The notes beneath the pieces were generated by a model. The model had not been told where the DNA came from. It made no database searches and was given only the letters and a program-made list of their open reading frames with translations. From an uncultured Duganella sp. (GTDB taxonomy: Bacteria; Pseudomonadota; Gammaproteobacteria; Burkholderiales; Burkholderiaceae): DNA of 39,451 bases. Every line of letters starts with the position of its first letter. Position 1 is the first letter of the stretch. Shown one piece after another: positions 1 through 8,695 of this stretch. Location: contig CAMLRG010000025.1 of the NCBI GenBank assembly GCA_946482335.1, forward strand, positions 1-39,451, read 5' to 3'. The position numbers and the translations under genes are program-made.

Positions 1-185
1 CGGAAGGCTTCATCAAAGTGATGGAAGTGCACGACAACGGCATCGGCCGCGACGCCGCCGAACTGCTGCGCAAAGTGAAGGCAGCGCAGTACGTGGCTTC
101 CCACCCAGGCGAAGTGTGCCCAGCCAAGTGGACTGAAGGCGCAGCGACCCTGAAGCCATCGCTGGACCTGGTCGGCAAGATCTAA
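1..185 (+). CDS. ahpC: AhpC peroxiredoxin, C-terminal end (partial)
   Basis: Only the last 60 codons are present; the 5' end lies outside the window. The reading frame begins at base 3 and ends with TAA at 183-185. The tail contains the resolving-cysteine motif GEVCPAKW, followed by a C-terminus ending LVGKI, as in bacterial 2-Cys AhpC. AhpC reduces hydrogen peroxide and organic hydroperoxides in the cytoplasm and is re-reduced by AhpF, which is the next gene 99 nt downstream. The family call is firm. The promoter, where an OxyR site would be expected, is not visible. Confidence 0.93.
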   Translation, partial: EGFIKVMEVHDNGIGRDAAELLRKVKAAQYVASHPGEVCPAKWTEGAATLKPSLDLVGKI

Positions 186-211
186 GCACATCGTCTGCTG
201 ATGGCTAAACA

Positions 212-231
212 GGCGGCCCCACGGGGCCGCC
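212..231 (+). terminator. GC-rich hairpin between ahpC and ahpF
   Basis: GGCGGCCCC and GGGGCCGCC form a perfect 9-bp inverted repeat separated by two bases, so the inner pairs must open to make a loop. The T content after it is weak (ttggggcg). It is therefore more likely a partial terminator or mRNA-stabilising stem that lowers ahpF expression relative to ahpC than a full stop. This role is inferred. Confidence 0.4.
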
Positions 232-284
232 TTGGGGCGTTGAAGCGGTAGCTACCGCAAGCGACTAATCAGAAAGGAATAGCC

Positions 285-1865
285 ATGCTGGACGCAGACC
301 TGAAAGCCCAACTCTCCTCCTACCTGGAGCGCGTTGTACACCCGATCGAGATCGTGGCGCACACCGACGGCTCCGCCAAATCGCAGGAAATGTCGGCCCT
401 GCTGCAGGACATCGTATCTGCCGCCCACGGCAAGATCACCGTAGTGGCAGGCAGCGACGACAAGGCCCGCAAGCCTTCCTTCGACATCAACCGCAAAGGC
501 ACCGATATCGGCGTGAGCTTCGCCGGCATCCCCATGGGCCACGAATTCACCTCGCTGGTGCTGGCGCTGCTGCAAGTCGGCGGCCACCCGATCAAGCTGG
601 ATGACAAGGTCATCGAGCAAATCCGCAACCTGGACGGCGATTACGTCTTCGAGACCTTCATTTCCCTGAGCTGCCACAACTGCCCGGAAGTGGTGCAGGC
701 GCTCAACGCCATGTCCGTGATCAATCCGCGCATCAAAGTGGTGGCGGTGGACGGCGGCGTGTTCCCGAAAGAAGTCGAGGAGCGCCAGGTGATGGCCGTG
801 CCGATGATGTACCTGAATGGCCAGCATTTTGGCCAGGGCCGCACCAATGTCGAGGAAATCCTCGCCAAGCTGGACACCGGCGCCTCGGCCCGCGCTGCGG
901 CTGAACTGAGCAAGAAAGACGTGTTCGACGTTCTGATCGTCGGCGGCGGCCCTGCCGGCGCTGCCGCGGCCATCTACACGGCGCGCAAGGGCATCCGCAC
1001 CGGCGTGATCGCCGACCGCTTCGGCGGCCAGGTGCTCGATACCCTCTCGATCGAGAACTTCGTCTCGGTCAAGGAAACCGACGGCCAGAAATTCGCCGTG
1101 GCGCTGGAACAGCACGTCAAGGAATACGACGTGGACATCATGAACACCCAGCGCGCATCGAAGATCGTGCCGGGCAAGATCAAGGAAGTCCACACCGAAA
1201 GCGGCGCCGTGCTCAAAGCCAAGTCCGTCATCATCTCGACCGGTGCCCGCTGGCGCGAAATCAACGTGCCGGGCGAGAAGGAGTACCGTAACCACGGCGT
1301 GGCCTACTGCCCGCATTGCGACGGCCCGCTGTTCAAGGGCAAGCGCGTGGCGGTGATCGGCGGCGGCAACTCGGGCGTGGAAGCGGCGATCGACCTGGCC
1401 GGCATCGTCGAGCATGTGACCCTGATCGAGTTCGGCGCGGAGCTGCGCGCGGATGCGGTGCTGCAGCGTAAGCTGGCCACGCTGCGCAACGTGAAGGTGA
1501 TCAAGTCGGCGCAGACCAGCGAGATCCATGGCGACGGCAAGAAGGTCAATGGCCTGAGCTATACCGACCGCGAGAGCGGCCAGTCGCACCGCGTCGACCT
1601 GGAAGGCGTGTTCGTGCAGATCGGCCTGGTGCCGAATACGGAATGGCTGAAGGGCACCATCGAGCTGTCCAAGCACGGCGAGATCGAGGTCGATGCCAAG
1701 GGCCAGACTTCGGAGACCGGCATCTTTGCAGCGGGCGACGTGACCACCGTGCCGTACAAGCAGATCGTGATCGCGGTAGGCGAGGGTGCCAAGGCGGCGC
1801 TGGGCTCGTTCGATTACCTGATCCGCTCTTCGGCGGATGATCAGCCGGCGGCGATCGCTGCTTAA
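285..1865 (+). CDS. ahpF: Alkyl hydroperoxide reductase subunit F
   Basis: A 526-residue flavoprotein that passes electrons from NAD(P)H to AhpC. The N-terminal double-thioredoxin domain carries CHNC (Cys130/Cys133). An FAD-binding GGGPAG motif follows near residue 219, and the thioredoxin-reductase-like part carries the redox pair CPHC (Cys342/Cys345) followed by an NAD(P)-binding GGGNSG motif. The C-terminal FAD motif ends in FAAGDVT. Length matches the family (about 520). The ATG at 285 is preceded by AGAAAGGAA at good spacing. It is co-directional with ahpC, so the two form the usual peroxide-stress operon. Confidence 0.97.
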   Translation: MLDADLKAQLSSYLERVVHPIEIVAHTDGSAKSQEMSALLQDIVSAAHGKITVVAGSDDKARKPSFDINRKGTDIGVSFAGIPMGHEFTSLVLALLQVGGHPIKLDDKVIEQIRNLDGDYVFETFISLSCHNCPEVVQALNAMSVINPRIKVVAVDGGVFPKEVEERQVMAVPMMYLNGQHFGQGRTNVEEILAKLDTGASARAAAELSKKDVFDVLIVGGGPAGAAAAIYTARKGIRTGVIADRFGGQVLDTLSIENFVSVKETDGQKFAVALEQHVKEYDVDIMNTQRASKIVPGKIKEVHTESGAVLKAKSVIISTGARWREINVPGEKEYRNHGVAYCPHCDGPLFKGKRVAVIGGGNSGVEAAIDLAGIVEHVTLIEFGAELRADAVLQRKLATLRNVKVIKSAQTSEIHGDGKKVNGLSYTDRESGQSHRVDLEGVFVQIGLVPNTEWLKGTIELSKHGEIEVDAKGQTSETGIFAAGDVTTVPYKQIVIAVGEGAKAALGSFDYLIRSSADDQPAAIAA

Positions 1866-1944
1866 AACCGGTAGGTGTACTGTCCACCAGCCGCTGAACA
1901 GACGGGGTCTGACCCTGCGGGTCAGACCCCGGTTTACCGGTTTT
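1864..1944. repeat. Nested inverted-repeat element after ahpF
   Basis: An 81-bp element bounded by a perfect 10-bp inverted repeat, AAAACCGGTA (1864-1873) and TACCGGTTTT (1935-1944). It contains a second perfect hairpin with 13-bp arms (CGGGGTCTGACCC, loop TGC, 1903-1931) and a small GGTG...CACC stem (1874-1888). Its left end overlaps the ahpF stop codon (TAA 1863-1865). It does not recur in this window. It resembles a dispersed REP/MITE-like palindrome more than a terminator, because a proper terminator follows it. Confidence 0.7.
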
Positions 1945-1960
1945 CCAGGCCAGAAATGAA

Positions 1961-1990
1961 AAAAGCCCCGATTCGCATCGGGGCTTTTCT
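1961..1990. terminator. Bidirectional intrinsic terminator
   Basis: AAAAGCCCCGAT (1961-1972) pairs perfectly with ATCGGGGCTTTT (1977-1988) around a TCGC loop. The T-rich flank on each strand lets it stop ahpF transcripts on the plus strand and the tRNA transcript on the minus strand. Confidence 0.9.
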
Positions 1991-1998
1991 CTGAATAT

Positions 1999-2075
1999 TG
2001 GCGGAGCGGACGGGGCTCGAACCCGCGACCCCCGGCGTGACAGGCCGGTATTCTAACCAACTGAACTACCGCTCC
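1999..2075 (-). tRNA. tRNA-Asp (anticodon GTC)
   Basis: The reverse complement folds as a 77-nt tRNA: acceptor GGAGCGG pairs with CCGCTCC, discriminator G, and CCA encoded at 1999-2001. The anticodon loop is CTGTCAC (anticodon GTC) and the T-arm contains GGTTCGAGC. It closely matches E. coli tRNA-Asp. It lies downstream of tRNA-Val in the same transcript. Confidence 0.97.
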
Positions 2076-2092
2076 AATTCTTCATCAGTGAG

Positions 2093-2168
2093 TGGTGGGC
2101 GCTGAGAGGGTCGAACTCCCGACCTAATCCTTGTAAGGGATCCGCTCTACCAACTGAGCTAAGCGCCC
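2093..2168 (-). tRNA. tRNA-Val (anticodon TAC)
   Basis: A 76-nt tRNA on the minus strand. Acceptor GGGCGCT pairs with AGCGCCC, discriminator A, CCA encoded at 2093-2095, anticodon loop CTTACAA (TAC, reading GTA) and T-loop GTTCGAC. It is the first gene of the two-tRNA transcript, 17 nt upstream of tRNA-Asp. Confidence 0.96.
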
Positions 2169-2214
2169 CTGCCTTCACTGTCGAACGTTTGTCACAACGT
2201 TCAGAAGAGGCCGC

Positions 2215-2244
2215 ATTATAGGATGGATTTTGAAAGCCGCGCAA
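2215..2244 (-). promoter_or_regulatory. Promoter of the tRNA-Val/tRNA-Asp operon
   Basis: On the minus strand, TTGCGC (2244-2239), an 18-bp spacer and a perfect TATAAT (2220-2215) lie about 47 nt upstream of tRNA-Val. A GCGGCC stretch follows the -10. Such GC-rich discriminators are typical of stable-RNA promoters under stringent control; that regulation is inferred. Confidence 0.8.
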
Positions 2245-2269
2245 GCGTTTTTCAAAAAATACCCAAAAT

Positions 2270-4381
2270 TTATTGCGTCACCCCGATTTGCGACAGCAGC
2301 CAGGCCATCTCGAACGCCCGCTCCTCCAGCGCGTTATAGCGGCCGGAAGCCCCGCCATGCCCCGCCCCCATATTGGTCTTCAGCAGCAGCGGATTGCTGT
2401 CCGTCTTATGGCGGCGCAGCTTGGCCACGTATTTGGCGGGTTCCCAATACATCACCTGGCTGTCGTTCAAACTGGTGGTCACCAGCATGGACGGATAGTC
2501 TTTCATCAAGATGTTGTCGTACGGGGAATAGCTGCGCATGTAATCGTAAGCCGCCTTCTCGTTCGGGTTACCCCATTCCAGGTACTCGCCAGTGGTCAGC
2601 GGCAGGCTGGCGTCGAGCATGGTGTTCATCACGTCGACGAAAGGCACGGCCGCGTGCACGGCTTTGAACAGGTCGGGGCGCATATTCACCACCGCCCCCA
2701 TCAGCAAGCCGCCGGCGCTGCCGCCCTGGATCGCCAGGCGGTCGCGGCTCGTCCACTTTTCCTTGATCAGGAATTCGGCGCTGTCGATGAAGTCGTTAAA
2801 GGTGTTCATCTTCTTCATCAGCATGCCGTCGTCATGCCAATGCTCGCCCATATCGTTGCCGCCCCGGATATGCGCCGACGCGTAGACCACGCCGCGTTCA
2901 AGCATGCTCAGGCGCGGTAGCGAGAAAGTGGCTTCCTGTGGGATGCCATACGACCCGTAGGAGTACAGCACCAGCGGCGCCGAGCCGTCGCGCGGCACGC
3001 CCTTCTTGTAGGCCACCCACAGCGGCACTTTCACACCATCGCGTGCAGTGGCCCACAAACGCCTGGTCTCATACTGGCTGAAGTCGAACCCGCCCGCCAC
3101 TTCCTGCTTTTTCAGCACGGTGCGTTCGCCGCTCTTCATGTCGACATCGATAATGGTCGGCGGCGTGAGTGGCGACTGGTAGTTGATGCGGTACTTCGCG
3201 ATGTTGTAATCCATCTGCCCTTCCGGCCGCGCGACGTAGACTTCATCGTCGAACTTCACGGTCAGCCACTTCTTCGTCGCGAAATCGTGGATGCGGGTGC
3301 GGTTCAGTGCGCGCGACTTTTCCTGCAGCGCCAGGAAATCCTTGAACACGGTGAAGCCCTGCAGCAGGGTGTCCTTGTCGTGCGGGACGATCTCGGTCCA
3401 TTTTTTCGGATTGGCCAGCGGCGCGGTCACCAGGCGGAAGTTCCTGGCCTCCTTGTTGGTGCGGATGTACAGCTTGCCGTCGCGGTGGCTGACGAAGTAG
3501 CGGTGGCCTTTGCTGCGGCCCAGCACCGACTTGAACTTTGCCTTCGGCTGGCCGGCCGGCAGCATGAACACTTCGGTGGTATCGGTTGCACCGGACAGCA
3601 GGAAAATGTACTTCTGGTCCGGCCCGGCCGCCAGTTGCAGCGCAAATTGCTCCACCGGTTCGTGGAAGACTTGCTCCGGCTGGCCATCGAGCGGCAAGCG
3701 GAATACGCGGTCGGCGCGTTTGGTGGTCGGATCTTCCTGCACCACGAACAGGGTCTTGTTGTCGGCCGCCCAGGCCAGCGTGGTGGCGCGCGGCATGGTG
3801 GTGGACAGTACCTTGCCGGTGCCGAGGTCCTTCACATGCAGTTCGTATTGGCGGAAGCCGTTACTGTCGGTGGTGTAGGCCAGCAGTTTGCCGTCGGGGC
3901 TGGGCACCGCCATGCCCAATGCGAAGAACTTCAAGCCTTCCGCCATCGCATTCTGGTCCAGCATGATTTCTTCCGGCGCGCCGGCGTCGTAGCTGCCGTC
4001 GGCAGCAGCCTTGCGGCGGCAATTCAGCGGGTATTGCTTGCCGGCCTCGATGCGAGTGTAATAGTAGTAATTGCCGCGCCGCGCAGGCACCGACAGGTCC
4101 ACCGGCTGCGTGCGGTCCTTGAATTCCTTGTACAGCGCATCGGTCAAGGGCTTGATGCCCTCGGTCATGGCGGCGGTGTAGCGGTTCTCCGCGTTCAGGT
4201 AGTCGATCACGGCCGGATTGGTTTTCTCATGCAGCCAGCGGTAATCGTCGGTCACCTGTTCGCCATGGCGGGTTTCCATCCATTGCGTCTTCTCTGCGAT
4301 GGGCGGCTGCGGCAGGTCGGCAGCCAGGAGGGGCGCGGCCAGCGTGGATAGCAGCAGGCCGGTGATGAGGCGTTTGTTCAC
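2270..4381 (-). CDS. Exported oligopeptidase B (S9A prolyl oligopeptidase family)
   Basis: A 703-residue serine peptidase expected to cleave short peptides after basic residues. An N-terminal beta-propeller precedes an alpha/beta-hydrolase domain with Ser555 in GGSAGG, Asp640 in SLNDSQV and His675 in GAGHGG; the oligopeptidase-B hallmark GEYLEWGNP is present. The start chosen is GTG at 4381, 8-9 nt after GGGAG. It gives a classic signal peptide (Lys/Arg, then a leucine-rich core ending APLLAA), so the enzyme is probably periplasmic, whereas E. coli PtrB is cytoplasmic. It is divergent from the transporter at 4610, across a palindromic element. Confidence 0.9.
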   Translation of the reverse strand: MNKRLITGLLLSTLAAPLLAADLPQPPIAEKTQWMETRHGEQVTDDYRWLHEKTNPAVIDYLNAENRYTAAMTEGIKPLTDALYKEFKDRTQPVDLSVPARRGNYYYYTRIEAGKQYPLNCRRKAAADGSYDAGAPEEIMLDQNAMAEGLKFFALGMAVPSPDGKLLAYTTDSNGFRQYELHVKDLGTGKVLSTTMPRATTLAWAADNKTLFVVQEDPTTKRADRVFRLPLDGQPEQVFHEPVEQFALQLAAGPDQKYIFLLSGATDTTEVFMLPAGQPKAKFKSVLGRSKGHRYFVSHRDGKLYIRTNKEARNFRLVTAPLANPKKWTEIVPHDKDTLLQGFTVFKDFLALQEKSRALNRTRIHDFATKKWLTVKFDDEVYVARPEGQMDYNIAKYRINYQSPLTPPTIIDVDMKSGERTVLKKQEVAGGFDFSQYETRRLWATARDGVKVPLWVAYKKGVPRDGSAPLVLYSYGSYGIPQEATFSLPRLSMLERGVVYASAHIRGGNDMGEHWHDDGMLMKKMNTFNDFIDSAEFLIKEKWTSRDRLAIQGGSAGGLLMGAVVNMRPDLFKAVHAAVPFVDVMNTMLDASLPLTTGEYLEWGNPNEKAAYDYMRSYSPYDNILMKDYPSMLVTTSLNDSQVMYWEPAKYVAKLRRHKTDSNPLLLKTNMGAGHGGASGRYNALEERAFEMAWLLSQIGVTQ

Positions 4382-4435
4382 TTCTTCAACTCCCTGGGGA
4401 AAAATGTGCAATGATTGTGGTGGACTGTACCGCTC

Positions 4436-4561
4436 GAATCGGAAGCGCCTGCCGCGCGGATCGCCGCACATGGCGGTGTTGCAAATGCTCGCAATAGCGC
4501 GCTATTGCTGCGCTTTGCGCCTTGCCCTGTACGGCGCCCGCACGCCCTTCGCTTCCGATTC
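4436..4561. repeat. Long imperfect palindrome with perfect ends and centre (MITE/REP-like)
   Basis: Perfect 12-bp terminal inverted repeats GAATCGGAAGCG (4436-4447) and CGCTTCCGATTC (4550-4561) enclose a perfect 18-bp palindrome GCAATAGCGCGCTATTGC (4491-4508). Both dyads are centred within one base of each other, and the arms between them align as imperfect inverted repeats. It sits in the divergent intergenic region between the oligopeptidase gene and the MFS gene. No transposase is present, so the mobile origin is inferred from structure. Confidence 0.7.
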
Positions 4562-4609
4562 TCCCGTTACAGCCCACTAGGGTGCCACAATTAGAAATAC
4601 AACAACAGC

Positions 4610-5881
4610 ATGATCACGACCGATAAGTTGTACGCGCGCGTCAGCCGGCGCCTGCTGCCCTTCCTGTTCCTGTGCTACGTGGTGGCTTACCTCGACCGCG
4701 TCAACGTCGGCTTCGCCAAGCTGCAGATGCAGGCGGACCTGCAATTGTCCGATACCGTGTACGGCCTGGGCGCCGGCATCTTCTTCCTCGGCTACTTCCT
4801 GTTCGAAGTGCCGGCCAACCTGCTGATGCTGCGCGTCGGCGCACGGCGCTGGATCGCGCGCATCATGGCCAGTTGGGGCCTGGTATCGGCCGCCATGATG
4901 TTCACCGACAGCCCGGCCAGCTTTTACCTGATGCGCTTCCTGCTCGGCGTGGCGGAAGCGGGCTTCTTCCCCGGCGTGATCCTGTACCTGACCTATTGGT
5001 ACCCGCCGCGGCGGCGCGCGCGCATCGTCGCCATTTTCATGAGCGGCGTGGCAGTGGCAGGCGTGGCCGGCGGGCCGCTGTCGGGCTGGATCATGTCGTA
5101 CTTCGACGGCCATGCCGGCCTGGCGGGCTGGCAGTGGCTGTTCCTGCTGGAAGGCTTGCCGGCCGTGGCCATGGGCGTCCTGGCCCTGGCCTTCCTTGAT
5201 GACGGCATCGACGATGCGCGCTGGCTCGGCGAGGAAGAGAAGGCGCTGCTGAAGCACGAGCTGGCGCGCGATGGCGCGCCGCATGCGCAGTGGTCCTTGC
5301 GCCATGTGTTCGGCAGCGGCCGCGTGTGGATCCTCGCGCTGATCTACTTCCTGTTCGTCATGGGCCTGTATGGCGTCGGATTCTGGCTGCCGCAACTGAT
5401 CCGCAACACGGGCGTCCAGGACGTGCTGGACATCGGCTTGCTGACCGCCATCCCTTACGGCCTGGCGGCGGTCGTCATGGTCCTCGTCGGGCGCCATTCG
5501 GACCGCAGTGGCGAACGGCGCTGGCACGCAGCCCTGGCGGCCTTGGTCGGTGCTGCCGGGCTGCTGGCGTCGACCTTTTATGCCAACGATCCGGTCGTGG
5601 CGCTGGTGGCGCTCAGCGTGGCAACGGCCGGCATCCTCAGCACTTTCCCTGTATTCTGGAGCGTCCCGACTGCGATGCTGGGCGGGGCGGCCGCGGCGGC
5701 CGGCATCGCGATGATCAATTCGCTCGGCAACCTGGCCGGTTTCGCCAGCCCTTACCTGGTGGGTGCGATCAAGGATGCCACCCGCAGCACGGCGGCCGGC
5801 ATGATGCTGCTGGCGGCCTGCCTGGCCACCGGCGGTGCGCTGGTGCTGCTGTGCGTCGGACGCAAAGGAGAAATGCTGTGA
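4610..5881 (+). CDS. MFS transporter, anion:cation symporter family (tartrate/hydroxy-acid type)
   Basis: A 423-residue inner-membrane protein with about 12 hydrophobic helices. The N-terminus (YARVSRRLLPFLFLCYVVAY, then LDRVNVGFAK) is the signature of the ACS subfamily that includes TtuB tartrate and phthalate/glucarate permeases. It overlaps the glycerate kinase gene by 4 nt (GTGA), so transport and first catabolic step are translationally coupled. The substrate is likely tartrate, glycerate or a related hydroxy acid (inference from the partner). No clear Shine-Dalgarno sequence is visible before the ATG. Confidence 0.85.
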   Translation: MITTDKLYARVSRRLLPFLFLCYVVAYLDRVNVGFAKLQMQADLQLSDTVYGLGAGIFFLGYFLFEVPANLLMLRVGARRWIARIMASWGLVSAAMMFTDSPASFYLMRFLLGVAEAGFFPGVILYLTYWYPPRRRARIVAIFMSGVAVAGVAGGPLSGWIMSYFDGHAGLAGWQWLFLLEGLPAVAMGVLALAFLDDGIDDARWLGEEEKALLKHELARDGAPHAQWSLRHVFGSGRVWILALIYFLFVMGLYGVGFWLPQLIRNTGVQDVLDIGLLTAIPYGLAAVVMVLVGRHSDRSGERRWHAALAALVGAAGLLASTFYANDPVVALVALSVATAGILSTFPVFWSVPTAMLGGAAAAAGIAMINSLGNLAGFASPYLVGAIKDATRSTAAGMMLLAACLATGGALVLLCVGRKGEML

Positions 5882-7137
5882 AAACGGGACGCGCACTGCT
5901 GACGGATCTGTTCAATGCCGCCTTGCGTGCGGCCGACCCGCTGGACACCATCGCGGCGCACCTGCCGCCGGCGCCGAAAGGGCGCACGGTCGTCATCGGC
6001 GCCGGCAAGGCCGCAGCGCGCATGGCGCAAGGCGTCGAAAAGCGCTGGCACGGCCCGCTGGCCGGCGTGGTGGTGACGCGCTACGGTCACGGTGCGCCGA
6101 CCCGCCAGGTGGAAGTGATCGAGGCCGGCCACCCCGTACCCGACGCGGCCAGTGAAACGGCCGCCCAGCGCATGCTGGACGCGGTGCGCGGGCTCGGGCC
6201 GGACGACATGGTGCTGTGCCTGATGTCGGGCGGCGGCTCGGCCCTGATGTCGCTGCCGGCCGCCGGCATCACGCTGCAGCAGAAGCGCGATATCAACCAG
6301 GCCTTGCTGCGCAGCGGGGCACCGATCGGCGACATTAACATCGTGCGCAAGCACCTTTCCGCCATCAAGGGCGGCCGGCTGGCGCTGGCCTGCGGCCAGG
6401 CGCGGGTGGTGACGCTGGTGCTGTCCGACGTGCCTGGCGACGATCCGGCGGTGGTGGCCAGCGGCCCTACGCTGGCCGATGGCTCCACCGCCCAGGATGC
6501 CTTGCGCATCCTGCGGCAGTACGGCATCGGCATCCCGCCTGCCGTGCGCGCCGTGCTGGAAGACCCGGCGCAGGAAACGCCCAAGCCTGGCGACCCGCGC
6601 CTGGCACGCAATAGCGTGGCCGTGATCGCCAGCGCGAAACAGGCCTTACAGGCCGCTGCCGATGCCGCGCGCGCCGAGGGTTTGCGTCCGCTGGTGCTGG
6701 GCGACCACCTGGAAGGGGAGGCGCGTACCGTGGCGGTATCGCACGCCGCGCTGGTGCAAAGCGTGATCGCGCATGGCAGCCCATTGCGGCCGCCCTGTGT
6801 CATCCTGTCCGGAGGGGAGACCAGCGTCACCGTGCGCGGCACCGGCCGTGGTGGCCGCAACGCTGAATACTTGCTGGCGCTGGCCTTGGCGCTGCAGGAT
6901 ACGCCGGGCGTGCACGCCATTGCCTGCGACACGGACGGCATCGACGGCACCGAAGACAATGCCGGTGCCGTGCTGGGGCCCGACACGCTGCGGCGCGCAG
7001 CAGCCCAGGGCCTCGACGCGCACGCCATGCTCGACAACAACGACGGCTACGGCTTCTTCTCCGCGCTGGGCGACCTGGTGGTGACCGGCCCCACGCGCAC
7101 CAACGTGAACGACTTCCGTGCGATCCTGCTTATTTGA
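5878..7137 (+). CDS. ttuD: Glycerate 2-kinase / TtuD-type MOFRL protein
   Basis: A 419-residue protein of the GckA/TtuD family, historically annotated as hydroxypyruvate reductase and now as ATP-dependent glycerate 2-kinase (D-glycerate to 2-phosphoglycerate). The N-terminal part has VVIGAGKAA and LMSGGGSALM motifs. The C-terminal MOFRL domain contains GGRNAEYLLALAL and DTDGIDGTEDNAGA. The GTG start at 5878 has AAAGGAG seven bases upstream and overlaps the transporter stop; no ATG in frame fits better. Its stop overlaps that of the convergent gene by 8 nt. Confidence 0.9.
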   Translation: MKTGRALLTDLFNAALRAADPLDTIAAHLPPAPKGRTVVIGAGKAAARMAQGVEKRWHGPLAGVVVTRYGHGAPTRQVEVIEAGHPVPDAASETAAQRMLDAVRGLGPDDMVLCLMSGGGSALMSLPAAGITLQQKRDINQALLRSGAPIGDINIVRKHLSAIKGGRLALACGQARVVTLVLSDVPGDDPAVVASGPTLADGSTAQDALRILRQYGIGIPPAVRAVLEDPAQETPKPGDPRLARNSVAVIASAKQALQAAADAARAEGLRPLVLGDHLEGEARTVAVSHAALVQSVIAHGSPLRPPCVILSGGETSVTVRGTGRGGRNAEYLLALALALQDTPGVHAIACDTDGIDGTEDNAGAVLGPDTLRRAAAQGLDAHAMLDNNDGYGFFSALGDLVVTGPTRTNVNDFRAILLI

Positions 7138-7741
7138 AGTTGGCAGCCAGCTTGGCCCACACCGCGTCGCCGATGTCCGGGCGGCCGTCCGGGGCGCGGA
7201 AGGACAGGAAGAACACTTCATTCTTCACGCCGGTCGCCATGTACATGAAGTAGGCCGGCTGGCCGGTGGTGTTGCTGATCATCGATACCAGCACGGCCGG
7301 GAATTTGGCATCCTTGAATTGCTTGACCTGGATATTGGTCGCAGCGCTTTTCAGCTTGTTCATCGAGCCCGGATCGTCGATGCCGTAGAACATCTTGGTG
7401 CGCACCTCGTAGGTGACCGCGGTCGCGGTCGAGCCGTACATATAGCCGTTGCGGCTCGGCAGCTTGTCGGCGGTGGCGGTGGCCGCGTCGGCCGGGCGCA
7501 TCCAGTAGGCGTAGCCGATCTTCTTGATCTTGGCCGGCTGGTACTCCACCGGGACCGGCACGTTGAGCGGGATCTGCAGCGGCAGGCGGCCTTGCATGAA
7601 CTGGTTGACCGGCACGTCGCGCGTCTGCACCGGCGCAGCGGCCGGCGCGGCCGGCTTGGCGGGCTTGGCCGGCTCGGTGGCTGCGGTGGCCGGCACCGCG
7701 ACGCTGGCAGCCATGGCGGCCGCAAACAAAATCGATTTCAC
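7130..7741 (-). CDS. Secreted hypothetical protein, Ala/Pro-rich N-terminus
   Basis: A 203-residue protein with a signal peptide (KSILFAAAMAASVAVPATA, cleavage after ATA), an Ala/Pro/Lys linker of about 20 residues and a globular C-terminal part of unrecognised family. The GTG start at 7741 is preceded by AGGAG at normal spacing. It is probably periplasmic. I cannot assign a function. It is convergent with and overlaps the glycerate kinase gene, and an upstream palindrome (7758-7774) lies in its leader. Confidence 0.75.
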   Translation of the reverse strand: MKSILFAAAMAASVAVPATAATEPAKPAKPAAPAAAPVQTRDVPVNQFMQGRLPLQIPLNVPVPVEYQPAKIKKIGYAYWMRPADAATATADKLPSRNGYMYGSTATAVTYEVRTKMFYGIDDPGSMNKLKSAATNIQVKQFKDAKFPAVLVSMISNTTGQPAYFMYMATGVKNEVFFLSFRAPDGRPDIGDAVWAKLAANFK

Positions 7742-7757
7742 GTAAAACTCCTGTTCT

Positions 7758-7774
7758 ATTACCTGGGAGGTAAT
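7758..7774. promoter_or_regulatory. Palindromic site ATTACCT-GGG-AGGTAAT
   Basis: A perfect 7-bp inverted repeat with a 3-bp spacer lies between the divergent secreted-protein gene (starts 7741) and the XRE regulator gene (starts 7886). Its size and place fit an operator for a dimeric regulator, perhaps the adjacent XRE protein. It could also be a small hairpin in the leader of the minus-strand gene. Confidence 0.4.
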
Positions 7775-7885
7775 CGTCGCACGGCGCGCATGGGTTGACA
7801 ATGCCCCTTGCCGGGCCGGCCGTGGCGCCATGATACGCTTCACGGTCGCAGTGCGACGGAGTTCTTCGACGAGGAAGGTGGACAT

Positions 7886-8695
7886 ATGGGCGCAGCGGCA
7901 CCAGGGCAGTACTTCAGCGATTACGCGGCGGCGATGCGCTATTGGCGCGCCAAGCGTGGCTTCAGCCAGTTGCGGCTGGCCACCGAGAGCGGCATCTCGC
8001 AGCGTCACATCAGCTTCCTGGAAAGCGGGCGCTCCCAGCCCAGCCGCGAAATGATCCTCAAGCTCGGCAATGTGCTCGACATTCCGCTGCGCCAGCGCAA
8101 TGCCATGCTGCTGGCGGCGGGCTTTGCGCCGGCTTACCAGGAACGCAAGCTGAGCGACCCGGAAATGCAGGCCGTGAAGCAGGCGCTGGAATTCATGCTG
8201 CAGCAGCAGGCGCCTTACCCGGCACTGGTGGTGGACCGGCTATGGAACCTGGTGATGGCCAATGGCCCAGCCAATAGGCTGATCCATTGGCTGCTCGGCG
8301 GGCCGCCCGCGGGCAGCAACGTCATCAAACTGATGCTGGCGCCCGACGGCGTGCGCCAATACATCGTCAACTGGGAAGATGTCAGTGCCGACACCCTGCT
8401 GTGGATCCAGCGCGAAGCCATGGGCGATGGACCGGGCAGCGAAGCCACCGCCCTGCTGGAGGAATTGCTGAAGCTCCCCGGTATCCGCGCTGCGGCGCAG
8501 GCCCCCAACCTGGACCGGCGTGCCCTGCCCTTCCTGCCGTTTACGGTGCGGAAGGATGGGGTCGAATTGAATATGTTCTCCACCATCACGACGCTCGGCA
8601 CGCCGCACGATGTCACCGTGCATGAACTGCGGGTGGAAGCATTTTTCCCTGCCGACGAGGCGACGGCAAACTGGTTCCGCCAGCAGCAGCGTTAA
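7886..8695 (+). CDS. XRE-family regulator with MmyB-like ligand domain
   Basis: A 269-residue transcription factor. The N-terminal helix-turn-helix (about residues 12-68) reads [20 protein letters not shown], then [19 protein letters not shown]. The C-terminal part (about 95-265), with [17 protein letters not shown], matches the MmyB-type ligand-binding domain found in actinobacterial and proteobacterial regulators of redox or fatty-acid enzymes. The ATG at 7886 follows GAGGAAGGTGG; an in-frame ATG at 7808 lacks such a site. Its target is unknown; the divergent secreted protein is a candidate. Confidence 0.85.
   Translation: MGAAAPGQYFSDYAAAMRYWRAKRGFSQLRLATESGISQRHISFLESGRSQPSREMILKLGNVLDIPLRQRNAMLLAAGFAPAYQERKLSDPEMQAVKQALEFMLQQQAPYPALVVDRLWNLVMANGPANRLIHWLLGGPPAGSNVIKLMLAPDGVRQYIVNWEDVSADTLLWIQREAMGDGPGSEATALLEELLKLPGIRAAAQAPNLDRRALPFLPFTVRKDGVELNMFSTITTLGTPHDVTVHELRVEAFFPADEATANWFRQQQR

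Noticed and set aside
252..2060. A 602-codon open frame on the minus strand opposite ahpF, and similar long antisense frames opposite dinB, uvrA, pckG and the MFS gene
   Set aside because: These are by-products of strong GC bias at third codon positions. The products are His/Arg/Ala-rich with no family motifs, and the opposite strands encode well-recognised enzymes.
4299..4580. A 93-codon plus-strand ORF across the 126-bp palindrome
   Set aside because: It overlaps the signal-peptide region of the oligopeptidase gene on the other strand and the repeat itself, and has no ribosome site or family match.
7795..7838. TTGACA at 7795-7800 as the -35 of the XRE gene
   Set aside because: The nearest plausible -10 (TACGCT, 7833-7838) is about 32 bp away, too far for a sigma-70 promoter.
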